A DNA stretch of 64,000 nucleotides from assembly GCF_963855985.1 (NCBI RefSeq), contig NC_087107.1, positions 2,046,001 through 2,110,000 on the forward strand. The letters are read 5' to 3'. A program made the position numbers and the translations under genes. The notes beneath the pieces are model-generated. The model did no database searches. It was not told where the DNA came from and saw nothing but the letters and a program-made list of their open reading frames with translations. Below are positions 45,916 through 58,800 of the stretch, piece after piece. Numbering within the stretch: the first letter of the stretch is position 1; every line of letters starts with the position of its first letter. The DNA comes from Ostrinia nubilalis. Its lineage: Eukaryota; Arthropoda; Insecta; Lepidoptera; Crambidae.

Positions 45916-46239
45916 ATGAGTCAAAGAGTAACTAAAAATTTATTTAATAAGAATTTTACTAACAGCACAGAAAAGAAAAAGAAAATAGAGACGAAAAAAA
46001 TTACTAAACCTGTAAAAAAAAGAAACAAAATACAAAACCAATTAAAAATAAGAAAAAAAGCCGTATATAATTCTAAAGGAAAGGAGAATAAAAGCTGGTA
46101 TTATCATGCCATTTTTCGAAGACAATGTAGCAGATATGCTACCATAAAGGACTGCTTTTGGTGGTATCACGAAGATTGTGTAGGAATTCGTAAAGATGAT
46201 TTAGAAGCCTTTTTATGCCCTGGTTCTAACAAAAATTGA
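45916..46239 (+). pseudogene. Transposase C-terminal remnant of the outer element
   Basis: A 107-codon frame: a lysine-rich first half, then YYHAIFRRQCSRYATIKDCF and WWYHEDCVGIRKDDLEAFLC. The end resembles the PHD-like zinc-binding C-terminus of some insect DDE transposases, with HxxC and LCP retained but other cysteines lost. It lies inside the outer transposon on the plus strand, followed by a stop. Identification is by pattern only. Confidence 0.45.
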
Positions 46240-47375
46240 GATCTCATTTTGTTTACAAAAATTCAAGACTAAATGATGTCCCTAAACTGATTTATTTAAA
46301 AGGTTTTATGTGTAGGCCTTATTCGAACACGGTGTTTTAATAAGCCCTATACAAAAAAATAATATTGTTTGTTTTTGATATTTTTTTTTGATAATTTAAG
46401 TAAGGAATCATTACTTTGTTACTATGAATATTTAATTTTATGTATAATTTATGTATTATTCTTAATAAGTGGAATATAAGTTTATCTAGAGATATACAGT
46501 ATATTTCTGTTTACTTTGTATGTAAAATTTTGATAACGCAAACAAATCGACGTGTTTAATGTTATAAGACCGCATTTTGTTTAATACAACCTCAATTTTA
46601 AGGTCTACAGGCATTTGAATCATAAAGGCCTTATTCCATGTAGGTGATTTATTAAAGCCAAAATCAGTGGTTTCGTAATTTGCTTATTTTGAATAGATTT
46701 AGTTAAAAATTGTGTTGTTTTTTGTAATATTGCTAAAATTAAAGGATGGAAGAAGTTAATTAACCTTGTTTTTGTTGACTGGCGTTAATATTTATTGAAA
46801 TATAAGCATTTAAAGTTAGGTAGGCCTTATTTGTATCAAGTACCTTACTGACAAAATCGTTCATGCTTCCTAACTATCTGTCCCAAAGAACCCCTTAATT
46901 AAAATTTACATATTTACACATCACTCCCTAATATCGGTATCTGAATACCATAACTCTATACAAGTTTCTCCCAAGAACAATTTGCATGATATTGAGGGTT
47001 CCCATAATTCACTCAGAAAACTTAAAACCATCCAGGGTTCTTTTAATATTACTAGTTACCTTAAAAACGGTTTGTACTTACGTAAAGTGTATATTTAGAT
47101 GACGAACACCTGCTCTCGATCAGCAAATTGAACGAAAACACACTTACACCGAGTGGACGATCCGACCCTCGAAACTATTCCTTAAAAGGGCCTCCATAAT
47201 TAAGTAAATATATCTTGTCCTTTAGGGCTTTATTAGAACTGCTGTCTGAAGTTTAAATACTGACTAAAATAGCCTTCTTCAGTTTATATCTCATTCTTTA
47301 TTTAACTCCAAACAACTGTAAAATGTTAATATGATAAATGATTTTATCCCAATGTAATCAAGGCATAATTTTATA

Positions 47376-47552
47376 CAGGGTATTAGGTAAATGGGTATAT
47401 GAGCCGACACTAGCCCATGTTCACATGGGCATATAAATGGTATGGTGAAGTCAGAAAATTGACATCTATTATTAAATTGATAAATTTTATAAAATTTATT
47501 TTGTATGAAAATTAAAAAAAAATGATGATATCAAATTTCTGACTTCACCCTG
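47376..47552. mobile_element. Mariner-type MITE
   Basis: CAGGGTATTAGG start and CTTCACCCTG end, with TA on both sides. Internal complementary GAAGTCAGAAAATT and AATTTCTGACTTC segments make the right half a hairpin. Confidence 0.7.
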
Positions 47553-48929
47553 TATTGTTACTAACCACGAAAATCCGATTCAATAATATGTATACATACT
47601 GTTGATACTATAAAAGTAATATTTATTTTGGTAACTAAATGATTATTACATTACGAGTAATATTAAATCTAAACTTTACAAATTGAGAGCATCTTGAATT
47701 TTCAAAACAAACCTGTTTAAAAAATATTAAAAGTGTTGTGTGGGTCTTTAATTAGCTAGCTGAGCTCGTAACTATGTTAGTGAGGAAACTTGGTAGTGGA
47801 GCGTTTAAAGTAATGAATAAACATTGGAAGTTATGACTTAAATGTAGTAAATAGTCACTAACTTTATATAATTACTGCAGTAAATACACCAAAATTAAAA
47901 ACCCTAAAAGTACTGCTCCAACGTCCGAATCACAAGTTTCGTAGCACCGTTTCCGTAGCAAAATCCGTAGCATTCACATCGAGCAGCCGTAGTCACTATC
48001 CGTAGTAAGTCGTAGCGCCCCTCACTCTTTCGTAGTCTCGTAACGGGTGTTGTAGCATGCAATCAAAATCAACCTGAATGTCTCCAACTTCCTCATTGGC
48101 CCTAGAGCAATTCCAAGTATACCATCAATAAAAGCCTAATTAGAGTCATCAAACCTCTCAGTCATTCAATTAGAGCCATTAGAACTTCATAACTATGAGT
48201 TGTTTTCTGTGTGTAAGCTGAGGACACGTGTCCCCAGCTGACACATCTGTATCTTCGTAAATATTTATGCTACGATAATGTATTATACCTCAAAAATTAC
48301 AGTCGAATCCAAATAGTAGGCTTTCCACTTTTCAAGACTTTAGCTCAAATACTGTTAAAACCACGATCAAAAAACTATGTGCGAGCTGGAGTACCGTGTC
48401 TCCAGCTTACACATCTGTATCTTTGTAAATATTTAAGCTACATCAATGTTTTATATCTCATAAATTAAAGTCGAATAAAAAAACCCGACTTCAAATCTTT
48501 CAAAGCTTTATCTCGAACCGTTTTCGAACTACGAACCGATATGTATGTGTAAGCTGGTGACACGTAACACACGGTGGATTATTAAAACCGTATAAGTTAG
48601 AGTTGCGTTTTAAAGATCAAATAATTCGTTATAATTAAAGTACACACGAGACATAATTTCAAATCTCTAGGCCTCTTAGTTTCAGAATTAAAAGCCAAAA
48701 ACTATTTTCCCGCCAAATAATTCAAATAATGTGGGTCGACTGCGACGTTGCCGTTCCGTGCGTCCACTAGAGCAGTCGAATTTGAACCTAAAAACTAGTA
48801 GCGTTTGAATCATTTTTATTTGTAGTTTAAATCATTTAATTTCGATTATAAGAATTTTAGACTAGGAGCCGGCTGATTTGTGTATTGAGTACCTAATAAC
48901 CTATATTTTATTAATAAATAATAATAAAT

Positions 48930-48990
48930 AATGGTTGAGTCCCGGGAAAGGACGTAGGATAGATTTTATCCCGGTTTTTGAAATATGATA
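48930..48990 (+). mobile_element. Helitron family 1 core fragment in the inverted-repeat spacer
   Basis: GTTGAGTCCCGGGAAAGGAC and TTTTATCCCGGTTTTTGAAA match the middle of family 1 only. Confidence 0.75.
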
Positions 48991-49089
48991 AAGATTTTCA
49001 TCATCATCATAAATCATCTGAAAATTATAAATAACTTGAAAAAATCGAGTATTCGGGTAGCCCTAGTGATACTCTACCTCTGGGCTTCG

Positions 49090-49380
49090 GCTTGACAGTA
49101 CTTTTTGGGAAACCTTGTATAGTTCCAAAATACTGAACTGTCCTATCGATGACATTGACAGTGGGGCGCCACCGTCAATACCGGATCGCTGGTTCCGACT
49201 TAGGGACTACACATCAAACAGAGAATGGGCAGCAGCGCTCTCTGAAAAACATCAATCTTTTAAACTGCGATCTCCAACCCGCCTGCCTAGCGTGGAGATT
49301 ATGGCAAAACCCTCCACTATAGTGGAGGAGGCTCATAGTCCAGCAGTGAACTGTAAAGGGCTGTTGATGATGATGGTTCC
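49090..49380 (+). mobile_element. Probable LINE 3' end fragment
   Basis: Plus-strand frame with WFRLRDYTSNREWAAALSEK, then TIVEEAHSPAVNCKGLLMMM. A CAGCAGTGAACTGTAAAGGG-GATGATGATG ending is typical of lepidopteran LINE tails. It lies in the spacer of the long inverted repeat. Confidence 0.45.
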
Positions 49381-49544
49381 GATTTTTGCCATGTTGGAAA
49401 CCATATAGTTGAACGATGGTAGCGCCCCCCTGTCATTGAGTTTGGTGGGACAGTTCAGCGTGGGTCATCTATATATGTCGTTATGTTCGCTTATTCTTGT
49501 AGTTAATTTTTTTTATTTGATTCTTCAACAGAAGAAGAAGAATT

Positions 49545-49689
49545 CAATGAGGGTTTTCGCGATTGAAAAATCCGCCAGATGGCAATAAGTAGACGCGAGG
49601 TCCAAATGCTGCGTTATTGGTGGATTTTGACTATTTTTGACATATCTGTCAATGTCATGTCAAAAATCCGAAAGCGAAAACCCTCATTG
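49545..49689. mobile_element. MITE with CAATGAGGGTTTTCGC ends
   Basis: About 145 bp with inverted ends CAATGAGGGTTTTCGC and GCGAAAACCCTCATTG, and inner AAAAATCCGCC/CGGATTTTTGAC complements. No coding. Confidence 0.8.
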
Positions 49690-50780
49690 TCAACTGTGTT
49701 TGTCATAGAGCAAAATCTGTTTGTAACCATAGAGCAAAATATAGTTGTTGCCCATTTTTGCCACTTGACGTAGCAGAATCGTGGGACTTCACGGTATTTA
49801 AATAAAAATTAAAGTGGTTGCGTTTAGAAACGCCACAAATATTTGAGCCTTTGGAAACAAGTTCGTTACTTGTATATTAAAATATAATTTTGTTTTACCT
49901 AGCTTTTTCTTATTAATAAAATATAGGTTATTAGGTACTCAAACACAAATCAGCCGGCTCCTAGTCTAAAATTCTTATAATCGAAATTAAATGATTTAAA
50001 CTACAAATAAAAATGATTCAAACGCTACTAGTTTTTAGGTTCAAATTCGACTGCTCTAGTGGACGCACGGAACGGCAACGTCGCAGTCGACCCACAATAT
50101 TTGAATTATTTGGCGGGAAAATAGTTTTTGGCTTTTAATTCTGAAACTAAGAGGCCTAGAGATTTGAAATTATGTCTCGTGTGTACTTTAATTATAAAGA
50201 ATTATTTGATCTTTAAAACGCAACTCTAACTTATACGGTTTTAATAATCCACCGTGTGTTACGTGTCACCAGCTTACACATACATATCGGTTCGTAGTTC
50301 GAAAACGGTTCGAGATAAAGCTTTGAAAGATTTGAAGTCGGGTTTTTTTATTCGACTTTAATTTATGAGATATAAAACATTGATGTAGCTTAAATATTTA
50401 CAAAGATACAGATGTGTAAGCTGGAGACACGGTACTCCAGCTCGCACATAGTTTTTTGATCGTGGTTTTAACAGTATTTGAGCTAAAGTCTTGAAAAGTG
50501 GAAAGCCTACTATTTGGATTCGACTGTAATTTTTGAGGTATAATACATTATCGTAGCATAAATATTTACGAAGATACAGATGTGTCAGCTGGGGACACGT
50601 GTCCTCAGCTTACACACAGAAAACAACTCATAGTTATGAAGTTCTAATGGCTCTAATTGAATGACTGAGAGGTTTGATGACTCTAATTAGGCTTTTATTG
50701 ATGGTATACTTGGAATTGCTCTAGGGCCAATGAGGAAGTTGGAGACATTCAGGTTCAAAATCAATGCAAATATGTACTAC

Positions 50781-50976
50781 CTAATATTATAAATGCGAAA
50801 GTTTGGATGTCTGGATGGATGTTTGTTACTCTTTCACGCAAAAACTACTGAACGGATTTTGATGTAACTTTACAGTATTATTGTTTATAACCCAGAATAA
50901 CATATAGGCTATAATTTATGACAATCTGTGACAAAATAAATTTTACGCGGGTGAAGCCGCGGGCAAAAAAAGTCTA
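50781..50976 (+). mobile_element. Helitron-like element, family 1 relative
   Basis: CTAATATTATAAATGCGAAAG start, GAACGGATTTTGATGTAACT core, GCGGGTGAAGCCGCGGGC hairpin near the end. Divergent subfamily lacking a clean CTAG. Confidence 0.7.
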
Positions 50977-51384
50977 TAAAATAAATAATTAATTGTTTAT
51001 TTGTTATTTCTTGTGGTCATTTTGTTGGCGTGTGGTTATAAATTGATAGTGAGCTGGCATTTCAGCATACGAGCTTAGAATGAAATGATCAAAGATAAAA
51101 AATACGAGTTCTTAGGTATTTACCGGGCAAATTTTTTAAACAAAAAATATGTTTTGCGTTTCCAATAAATGAAATAGTAGTTTCAGATGAAAGACCGTGC
51201 CTCGTGGCTCGGAAATATTATCGTAGCGGCTACTTATCTCGGAAGGTCCACGGATTATCCATTGTAACTGCTATATTAAACCGCCATGCTGCCAATCTGT
51301 GTGTTTTATGAGAATCTCTACATCATGTCGAATATTTGTAAAGTTTGCTATGACTTCATACTTATTTTTACATGCTTTTAAAGT

Positions 51385-51530
51385 TTCAATATTACTGACG
51401 GGATTGTTACCATCTCTCCCGCAAGTTTTCCTCAGTTACTCCGTGACCATGGCGCTTAAAACAGTGCCGAAATATCTGAAACTCAAAATTAAGGTACATG
51501 GTAGCAATCCCGTCAGTAATAATAAAAACT
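51385..51530. mobile_element. Small MITE with TACTGACGGGATTG ends
   Basis: ATTACTGACGGGATTGTTACC and GGTAGCAATCCCGTCAGTAAT are inverted around ~90 bp. This explains the 115-codon open frame that spans it. Confidence 0.65.
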
Positions 51531-51715
51531 TGCATTGGATTGTCGTGGAAGAGTTGCCTGATAGAGGAAACAATTTATATTTAAAGTGTTTATTTTTATT
51601 TTTATATCATTTTGAACAAACACAGGACCTGATTTTACATCGATAGCCTTTAAAAATTACTAAGATTTATTCTTAGGACTATCGTGAGTTTACTTCATTA
51701 CATTCTTATCTTTTA

Positions 51716-51912
51716 CTAGCGGCCGCCCGCGACTTCGTACGCGTGGAACCCGTTTTACCCCCTTAGGGGTTGAATTTGGCAAAATCGCGTCTTAGTGAGC
51801 ACCTACGTTCTAAAAAGAACCCCTATGCTTTGAGACTCCTAGCAGTTGTAGTTTCTGAGATTTCGTGATGAATGAGTCAGTGACCTTTCGCTTTTATACA
51901 TATAAATAGATA
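51716..51912 (-). mobile_element. Helitron-like element, family 2
   Basis: CTAGCGGCCGCCCGCGACTT start, TTTTACCCCCTTAGGGGTTG, TAGTGAGCACCTACGTTCTA and TTTCGCTTTTATACATATAAA. Confidence 0.8.
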
Positions 51913-52241
51913 GAAGATTAATTTTTAATTTTTGCGTTAAAGGAATTTATTACAAATCGCTTTCTCCGACTAAAATACAATACGAGTTTACAAATGAATC
52001 GTTTAAAATTGTCCCGACATATTTTGTCAGGTATCGGAACGCAAGAAATTTTAATGAAATCGCTAACAGTTCAATAGTTTATTGGTATTTCTAAGAGAAA
52101 ATCTTGATTTCTTGAGATAGTTCATTTTAGGTGCGTGATTGAATTAAATTACTAATGTCTCTATTCATTCCGTTGATCTGTGACGTCTATTTCTACCGCT
52201 AAACCATTTTTTGGTGTTTTAATAGAATAAACGATGATTTA

Positions 52242-52416
52242 GAGTAGGCGCACACCGTTGATTTTTCGTCGGCCGATAGTTTAGTCGGGCAGTTGATCAG
52301 TATGGGCATGTATGGGAGTGCGCACACTACGCCGATTCGATTTGGCCGATTCTTCATACAAATTAAAATCGGTCAGAAATATCGGCCAACTAAAACTCAA
52401 CGGTGTGCGGCTACTC
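52242..52416. mobile_element. Harbinger-like MITE with TTA target duplication
   Basis: GAGTAGGCGCACACCG to its complement, TTA at 52239-52241 and 52417-52419. Inverted relative to the copy at 28519. It lies 430 bp upstream of the COMMD4 start codon. Confidence 0.9.
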
Positions 52417-52847
52417 TTAGGTATGTAGGTACCTATTGATTGAACATGGAAAAATGTGTCTCTAGTTATACTAAATGAAACTACGTATGTTATGAATTGT
52501 TTACAAAAGATACTGGTTTTTCCAAATGTTTAGAAATGCCTTCTGAAAACTATGTGTATTACAGTACCTATTTGTTGTCCCAAATTGGGCCAATAATATT
52601 TTTAATCTCATAAATAAATAATCGCAACTCACTATTATTTTTTAGAAATTACTTGAATGATACACTGACCACGACGTACAGGCACGTTTTACAGATACAC
52701 CAGCCATATAGCTGTGATACAATACCACGATTAAAACTTATGACCTGTGTGTAACTGATACTGACATAACATACTCGATGTATGTCGCCGCTGCGATTCT
52801 GATGCTAATTTTATATGTTTTGTTACAGTTCGACCCTGGTCATCAGC

Positions 52848-55800
52848 ATGGTAAGTGTTCTTTAAGTTATTGCCAGTCGTATTTAGGTGGTATAGCAAAT
52901 ACGTGGGTGGGCACAGAACTATAGTGTTAGCTGAACGTCAAGTCGAGGTGATCCGAACGTCAGCAATTTAACTAAACAATTTTATTAATAAAAAATTCTA
53001 CCTCAGTTGCTGCACAGTTGCTACGAACTAGAAAAATACCCACTTAGGTTGCAAGTAATTGATTAATTCTTTTATTTCATTTATATTAATCATTAAATGT
53101 ACCTATCTATTCATGTGTATGTCTGTGTTCTAATCGCAATTTTAGCTCAATTAGAGCTTAGTTACTCGTACATAAAGGCTGGGTTGCACTATTTTACTTT
53201 GACTTTAACAAACGTCAAATATTTGCCAAACACCATCCTCCACTCCAAAAACACCGGTTATCGTTATAGTTACGGTCAAAGTTAGGTGGTGAAACCACAG
53301 CCTTAGAGCTTTATAGCTTTGTATTGTATCAAGTAATAAGTATGATATTTTTTGTTTTAAATTATGTTTCAGGACTTCGCATCGTGTCGCAAATAAAAAT
53401 GCATTTTTTTTAATCTCTAATGAATTTTTTAGAAATTCAAGTTCTGCTCCGACGGCGATTGCCCTTTCTGGGCTCTGGCAGGGTTGCACGCTTTGAGCAG
53501 CCTCCCTGCCCCACTCTTCAGGACCTTGGTGCAGCAAGTCATGGAGGAGGACCAGCCTGTGAGTCTTACATGTAACAGAGCAAGCTAAACACTGTGCAAC
53601 ACACAATGTGGACCTCATAAAGGTAGCGCGAAGGCGCTGGATGCAGACCGCCATCAACCGACCAATCTGGGAATCTTTGGGGGAGACCTATTTTCAGCAG
53701 TTGACGTCTTAAGGCTGAAAATGATGTTGATGATGATGATAAAACACTGTGCAACATACGTACCTAATAGGGTGGAGTTTGCAGTACAGTATTTGTTGTG
53801 AAATCGCACTTGTATTTCATTAATAGGGATGATGACTGGGTAATGAAATCGAAATTCTATTTAGTCCGTCAGACAGATTTAAAAAAATTTTGGACATGTA
53901 TTTTTTTTTTTTATAATCGAATAATTATTACAGAATTATGTTGAGTTGAAATGTCGCGTGACGTCACTTTTGAGTAAAAAATCTACTCAATCGTGACGTA
54001 ACGCGCCGTTTCAACTCGATGTAGGTAGCACCACAGAATAATAATAAGTACTGTTATTATTTAAGAAAGAAAATAAAAAATATGAGTCTAATAATATTTT
54101 CTAATTATTTGTCTGACGGATAAATAATTGAAATTTTGTCATCTAGCCTAGCGTAGCCTAGCATATTGTTACAGTGTGTAACTGTCGACTCTACTTATCT
54201 ACGTGGACCTCGTTTTACCCCCTTAGGGGCTGAATTTTGGAAAATCCCATCTTAGTGAGCACCTACGTTCTAAAAGGAACCCCCACGCAAAATTTTTGAC
54301 TCCTAGCACTTGTAGTTTCTGAGGTTTCGTTATGAGTGAGTGAGTCAGTCAGTGACCTTTCGCTTTTATAGAGATAGATTATAGAGAAAATAGATACTTT
54401 GGAAAAAGTCTTTCAATATCTTTAGCTAGTCTTTCACATCTATGTGGCATTCAAGTTCGTGAGACTATTATAATAGTATCTACTCGTACATTTAAAGTAC
54501 ATAAGGTAGTAGGCGGTATTTATTGCAAGTTATAACATAGGGTAATGTTAGGAGGGAAAAATAAAATCTGTAAACGGAGTCACAGCAAAAAAAGAGGAAA
54601 TATTAGCACAAGAAAAACTAATTTATTAGCAATAATCTTTAGCTAATAACATTAATTTCACCTTTTTATTGATCAATTAATATCGCATGACAGAAATGTC
54701 TTTCAATAGTAAGTATCTACCTCCGCAATTGTTCAAGTGTAGCGATTAGATTATTATATTATATTACTATATTCGAGAGGGAATATTGCTTAATTCACTT
54801 CATTAGTGTTGCGATGAATTAGAGCGTGTAGTATGGCGTCTAAATCAATATATTATTACGTTTTATTACAATTTATGAAATGAAAGAGATTCACTGCTTA
54901 TATCCTCTTTCTATAAGGGCAGAATGTTAAACTTTAGGAACCGCTATCGGCATTTAACATGACTTAATCACCGCTTGGCATGCTTTGACCTAAATCATAT
55001 TCCTTTTCGGATAATATGTTGGTTAGAGCCTTTTTTTAACGTCGGGATATGGTTTGGCCATACCCACTGATCGATGGGGACGGCCAGTGGGTTACGTGGG
55101 ACTCTCCCCGCCTGCTCACTAAAGGCGGGGCCTACCCACTAAAACCAGACGGTGTCCACCGGAGCCCGAAGAAACGGAGCCGCCAGTTGTTGTCCTAGCT
55201 CACACATTTGTCCGCAGCTCCGCATCAGGCTAGAGGAAGCCTCTCCGGCTTCGAGGGAACCCACAATGCCCCTAATTATACGGAAAAAAATACAATTAAA
55301 CCAAGAACCTAAAGAGATTTCTAGCTAGATACGTGCGATTTATTGGGCCGATATTTTTAAACACGACATGGGTTACAACCATTGAACGTTTCGTTCATAA
55401 ATCAATTCTCCCCAGAAGATATATTACGCATCATGTTTTATTTCCACACTGCTGTAGGTACAGTCAGCGTCAAATAGTTCGTGACACCCAAAGTAGCCAT
55501 TATGTTCACAACTCGTCTTTGTCACAATTGGAATAAGGTTGTATTGTCAACTTTTTGGCCACTTTGGGCACGGTAATAATATCATACAGTATTGTAACTT
55601 CATATGAACAGACGAAACGAGAGCTTTCCTTCGAAATTCAAATCTCGGGATGCGCTCGGTATGCAAAAGTCGGGGGTGTCGCGAATGTGCCGAATGGACG
55701 TCGGTGGCCAAGTGTTAAAAATGACAAAACTGATTGAATTAGACTGACCGTCATTTACGGTCAAATTGGTCAAAACTAGTCAAATTGTCATTTTCAGTCA

Positions 55801-58800
55801 GTTTGATTTGAAATGAAAATTATATTGTATAAAACCAGCTTTTGCCCACGACTTCGCACGGCCGAACTTAAAGTAACAGGTCATTATGATTAGTAAAGTT
55901 TCAAAACTATTTAAGTAGTTTTTTTTTTAATTAAATCAACTAATCACAAAACAACACACATTTTTATCCTATTCCATTCACAAAGTATTTTGTTTGTCTA
56001 ACTAAATAAAAAAATACAATCAAAAAACTAGATAGAAATTCTAAGTAGGCAGATGTAATTAAAATGGGTACTGTAGGTGAGCAGCCCTATCGCATGTTGT
56101 CATACGGTGACGTACCGCGCAGCTGTTGACATTTATTTCAAAAATATGGCCGAGTTGGAATACTGTATAGATATAGATAGTATTACCGTGCTTTGGGTGT
56201 CACGAACTATTTGACGCTGAATATACATGGATACTATGACGTTCGAAAGGGAACTATCGCAAAATTGTCACGTCGAACGAGACGAGTGTCAACTCGATTT
56301 ATCTCCTTAACATAACTGCGTAAGGTTTTTATTTTTCTAGATATTCATGAATTGAAAGAACACTACTTGGCTTGAGTACTAAGTTGCCTGAATATAAAGC
56401 CTTGAAGCCTTGTCTTGAAATAGAAAAGACTTTACTGAAGCAGTAGCTACTTTGTAACATTTATAACAACATTTTTATAACGTTTTTTTATAAAAACAAG
56501 TCTTCTAACATGATTTCTAAAACGCCTTTACAATCGCCAATACTTTTATACTTTATCTTACAAAGACGCTTAATATTTTTTACGAGAATGAGTATTTTGT
56601 TGCGATAAATGATTAAAAGCATGTTATCTTATTAATTTAATACCTTTCCATAGAACACCAAGATTTTCACCACGGTACAAATTGTGGAAGAAGTTCGAAC
56701 GTAAACTTTTCAGTGGTTTTGCAGGGTTTGGGTAGGTCTAAACCCTACATCACTGATTAATGAGTGAATACGTAATTTACTGCCTTTTACGAACGAAATT
56801 ATAAACTTTAATAAGGGTAGGTATACTTTGCATAAAGTTTTAAGAAAATCGTAATATGACTGATGATTGGATGGTCTGTGGTTTTTTTTTGTTTATTTCC
56901 TACTAGCAGCCGCCCGCGACTTCGTACGCGTGGATCCCGTTTTACCCCCTTAGGGGTGGAGTTTCGTAAAATCCGTTCTTAGTGAGCACCTACGTTCTAA
57001 ATGGGGGTGCCATGCAAAATTTGAGACTCCTAGCATTTTAGTTTCTGCAGTTCGTGATGAGTGAGTCAGTCAAATGACTCTACGGTGACTAAGTACAAGT
57101 CTACAACCTGCCCTTTAATTAGGTATAAATTTTGTCCTGAATGAAACTCTTCTGAATTCTATCAATATCAAAGTATTTAAACCATATTTAAACACAATCT
57201 AAAGGAAATCCAAATCATTATAGATACGTCATTTTTATAAATTAGTATTTTTCCTTCTTAGAGCTTATCTTAACATAGAATTACTGCTATCTCGGTACTA
57301 ATTTGATCGCACTACTTAGGTATAGGTCACACGGCTGAACGCAAAAAACATAAAAATAAATCTCTAGCATGTACTTTACCCTACCTACTACAACAATCCT
57401 CTTCCAGAGAAAATGTAGTGTTTGATAAAGTTGCTTATTCAGAAGTTCTTTAAGTATAATTTAGAGACTTACTTTTGAACATCGCAATCCGCAAATGAAT
57501 GGGCTAAATTGGATAGCTGTCTATTGCTACTAAAAACCACGATGTACCTACCTAAATTCGTTAAAAAAAGCAACATTTTTTCAAGATTTTGTAAATGTGC
57601 TTCTATACTTTATTCGTTTGTCCAATTGCTATGATAGAATGCACGTAACACCTCATAATCCGTTAAAGCCCACATCTTTTGTCAATTTGCACCACTTAGA
57701 TGTTGTCTTAGAGCAATGTTATTTTTCTTGGGAGCCTTTGAAGCCACTAATAGAATAGTGGCGTTACTTTGATCATTAGAGCCCCTGAATATCAATAGAA
57801 AGGTCGCGTTCGCAGTAACGGATCTTGTTTTGTTATATTTACACGTGGAATTAGATTGGAATCAGTGGTTTATGTATGTTGAACTTTTCTTTATGGAATG
57901 CATGCTATCCTCGTTATAATAATGAATGGATATTATTTTTACAAGAATTTGTTTCTTCGCAGGATGACAGCATCATGGAAATCTTGAAAGATACCAGTTT
58001 ATGTAAGTCAATTTTATAAAATAAATAAATACACAATTTATGCTAACTAAATCGCAATGAGGGCATTTTTGTGTACGTAAAAGGCTTAAAGTGTTCCTTC
58101 AAGTGACCGCGGTTCCAAATGCCTAATTATTTCTTCTTCCGGCAACTGGACCCACTATTAACAATGTTTAAAAGTTGTTGTAGATTTGAATTGATTTTCG
58201 ACCATTTATGGGTGCCCGAAGAGAAAAAATAAAACTCATAAATTGTAAGACCAACTCATAAGTATTGCTCTGTAATAATGTTTTTACACATGTTTCTGTA
58301 AATAATTATAACGTCAATCGGGCAATTGGAACTGCAGTTTCAGTTAAAAGCGGGACTTTATTTGACTATCACTGTGTAAAAGCTGCGCACGTGACATTGG
58401 CGGAACAGTGGCGAAAAAGCACAAGTTCATCGCCATCAATAAAAGAAGAAGAAGAAGAACCCAAAGACTCCTAAAACATACCTATCCTAAGTTATTACTC
58501 TATTGTGGTACAAACTTTCATTATTCCATACAGCATCCCGCGAAGAGTGCGCCCGCGCGTGCGCGTGCATCCGCTGGGTGACGCGCCAAGCTTGGTCGTG
58601 CGCGTGCACCGGCGCAGCTCTGACGCGGGACCTACTAGTGCTGGGGGTCCCGCGCGCGCACGCCGCCGCGCTGGCTGACGCGCTCGACGCGCACAGAGCT
58701 GCTTATGAGGACAGCGTGAAGACTGGCGGCTTCGTCAGTAAGTAACTAAAGCCTGGTCCGTGAGCACGTAGAATTTTGTCCAATGACCCCAAGCTTCCCA

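Larger units (their letters stand above)
41256..46845. mobile_element. Outer DNA transposon with TA target duplication, hollowed by nested elements
   Basis: Terminal repeats AGGTACTTGATACAAATAAG (from 41256) and the complement CAAGTACCT (to 46845), each bounded by TA. Subterminal AATAAGGCCTA motifs recur at both ends (about 41270, 41289, 41645, 46311, 46626), probable transposase-binding sites. A transposase C-terminal remnant lies at 45916-46239. The TA duplication suggests the Tc1/mariner/pogo group. The centre is occupied by the nested elements below. Confidence 0.75.
48071..50755. repeat. Very long inverted repeat: arms ~847 bp, spacer ~992 bp, 7 bp flanking direct repeat
   Basis: Left arm 48071-48917 (AACCTGAATGTCTCCAACTT to ATATTTTATTAATAA) and right arm 49910-50755 are near-identical reverse complements; few differences were seen on reading (for example CGTTATAATT against CTTTATAATT). 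CAAAATC lies immediately outside both ends (48064-48070 and 50756-50762), as expected for transposition. The outer half of each arm has degenerate ~190 bp units carrying AAGCTGGAGACACG-type palindromes and CACATCTGTATCTT. No coding frame. The class is unknown; MULE/foldback types are candidates. Confidence 0.9.

Noticed and set aside
47080..47110. Minus-strand donor CACTTTAC|GTAAGT suggesting another exon
   Set aside because: A single splice-site match with no open frame or GC-rich first-exon context.
51299..51646. 115-codon plus-strand open frame
   Set aside because: Spans a small MITE with inverted ends; no domain and no splice context.
53205..53657. 150-codon minus-strand open frame
   Set aside because: Shadow of COMMD4 exon 2 plus MITE and LINE sequence.
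58265..58474. Missing COMMD4 exon in intron 3
   Set aside because: The translated end (glutamate-rich after KAAHVTLAEQW) does not resemble the COMM core, and flanking exons already join in phase.
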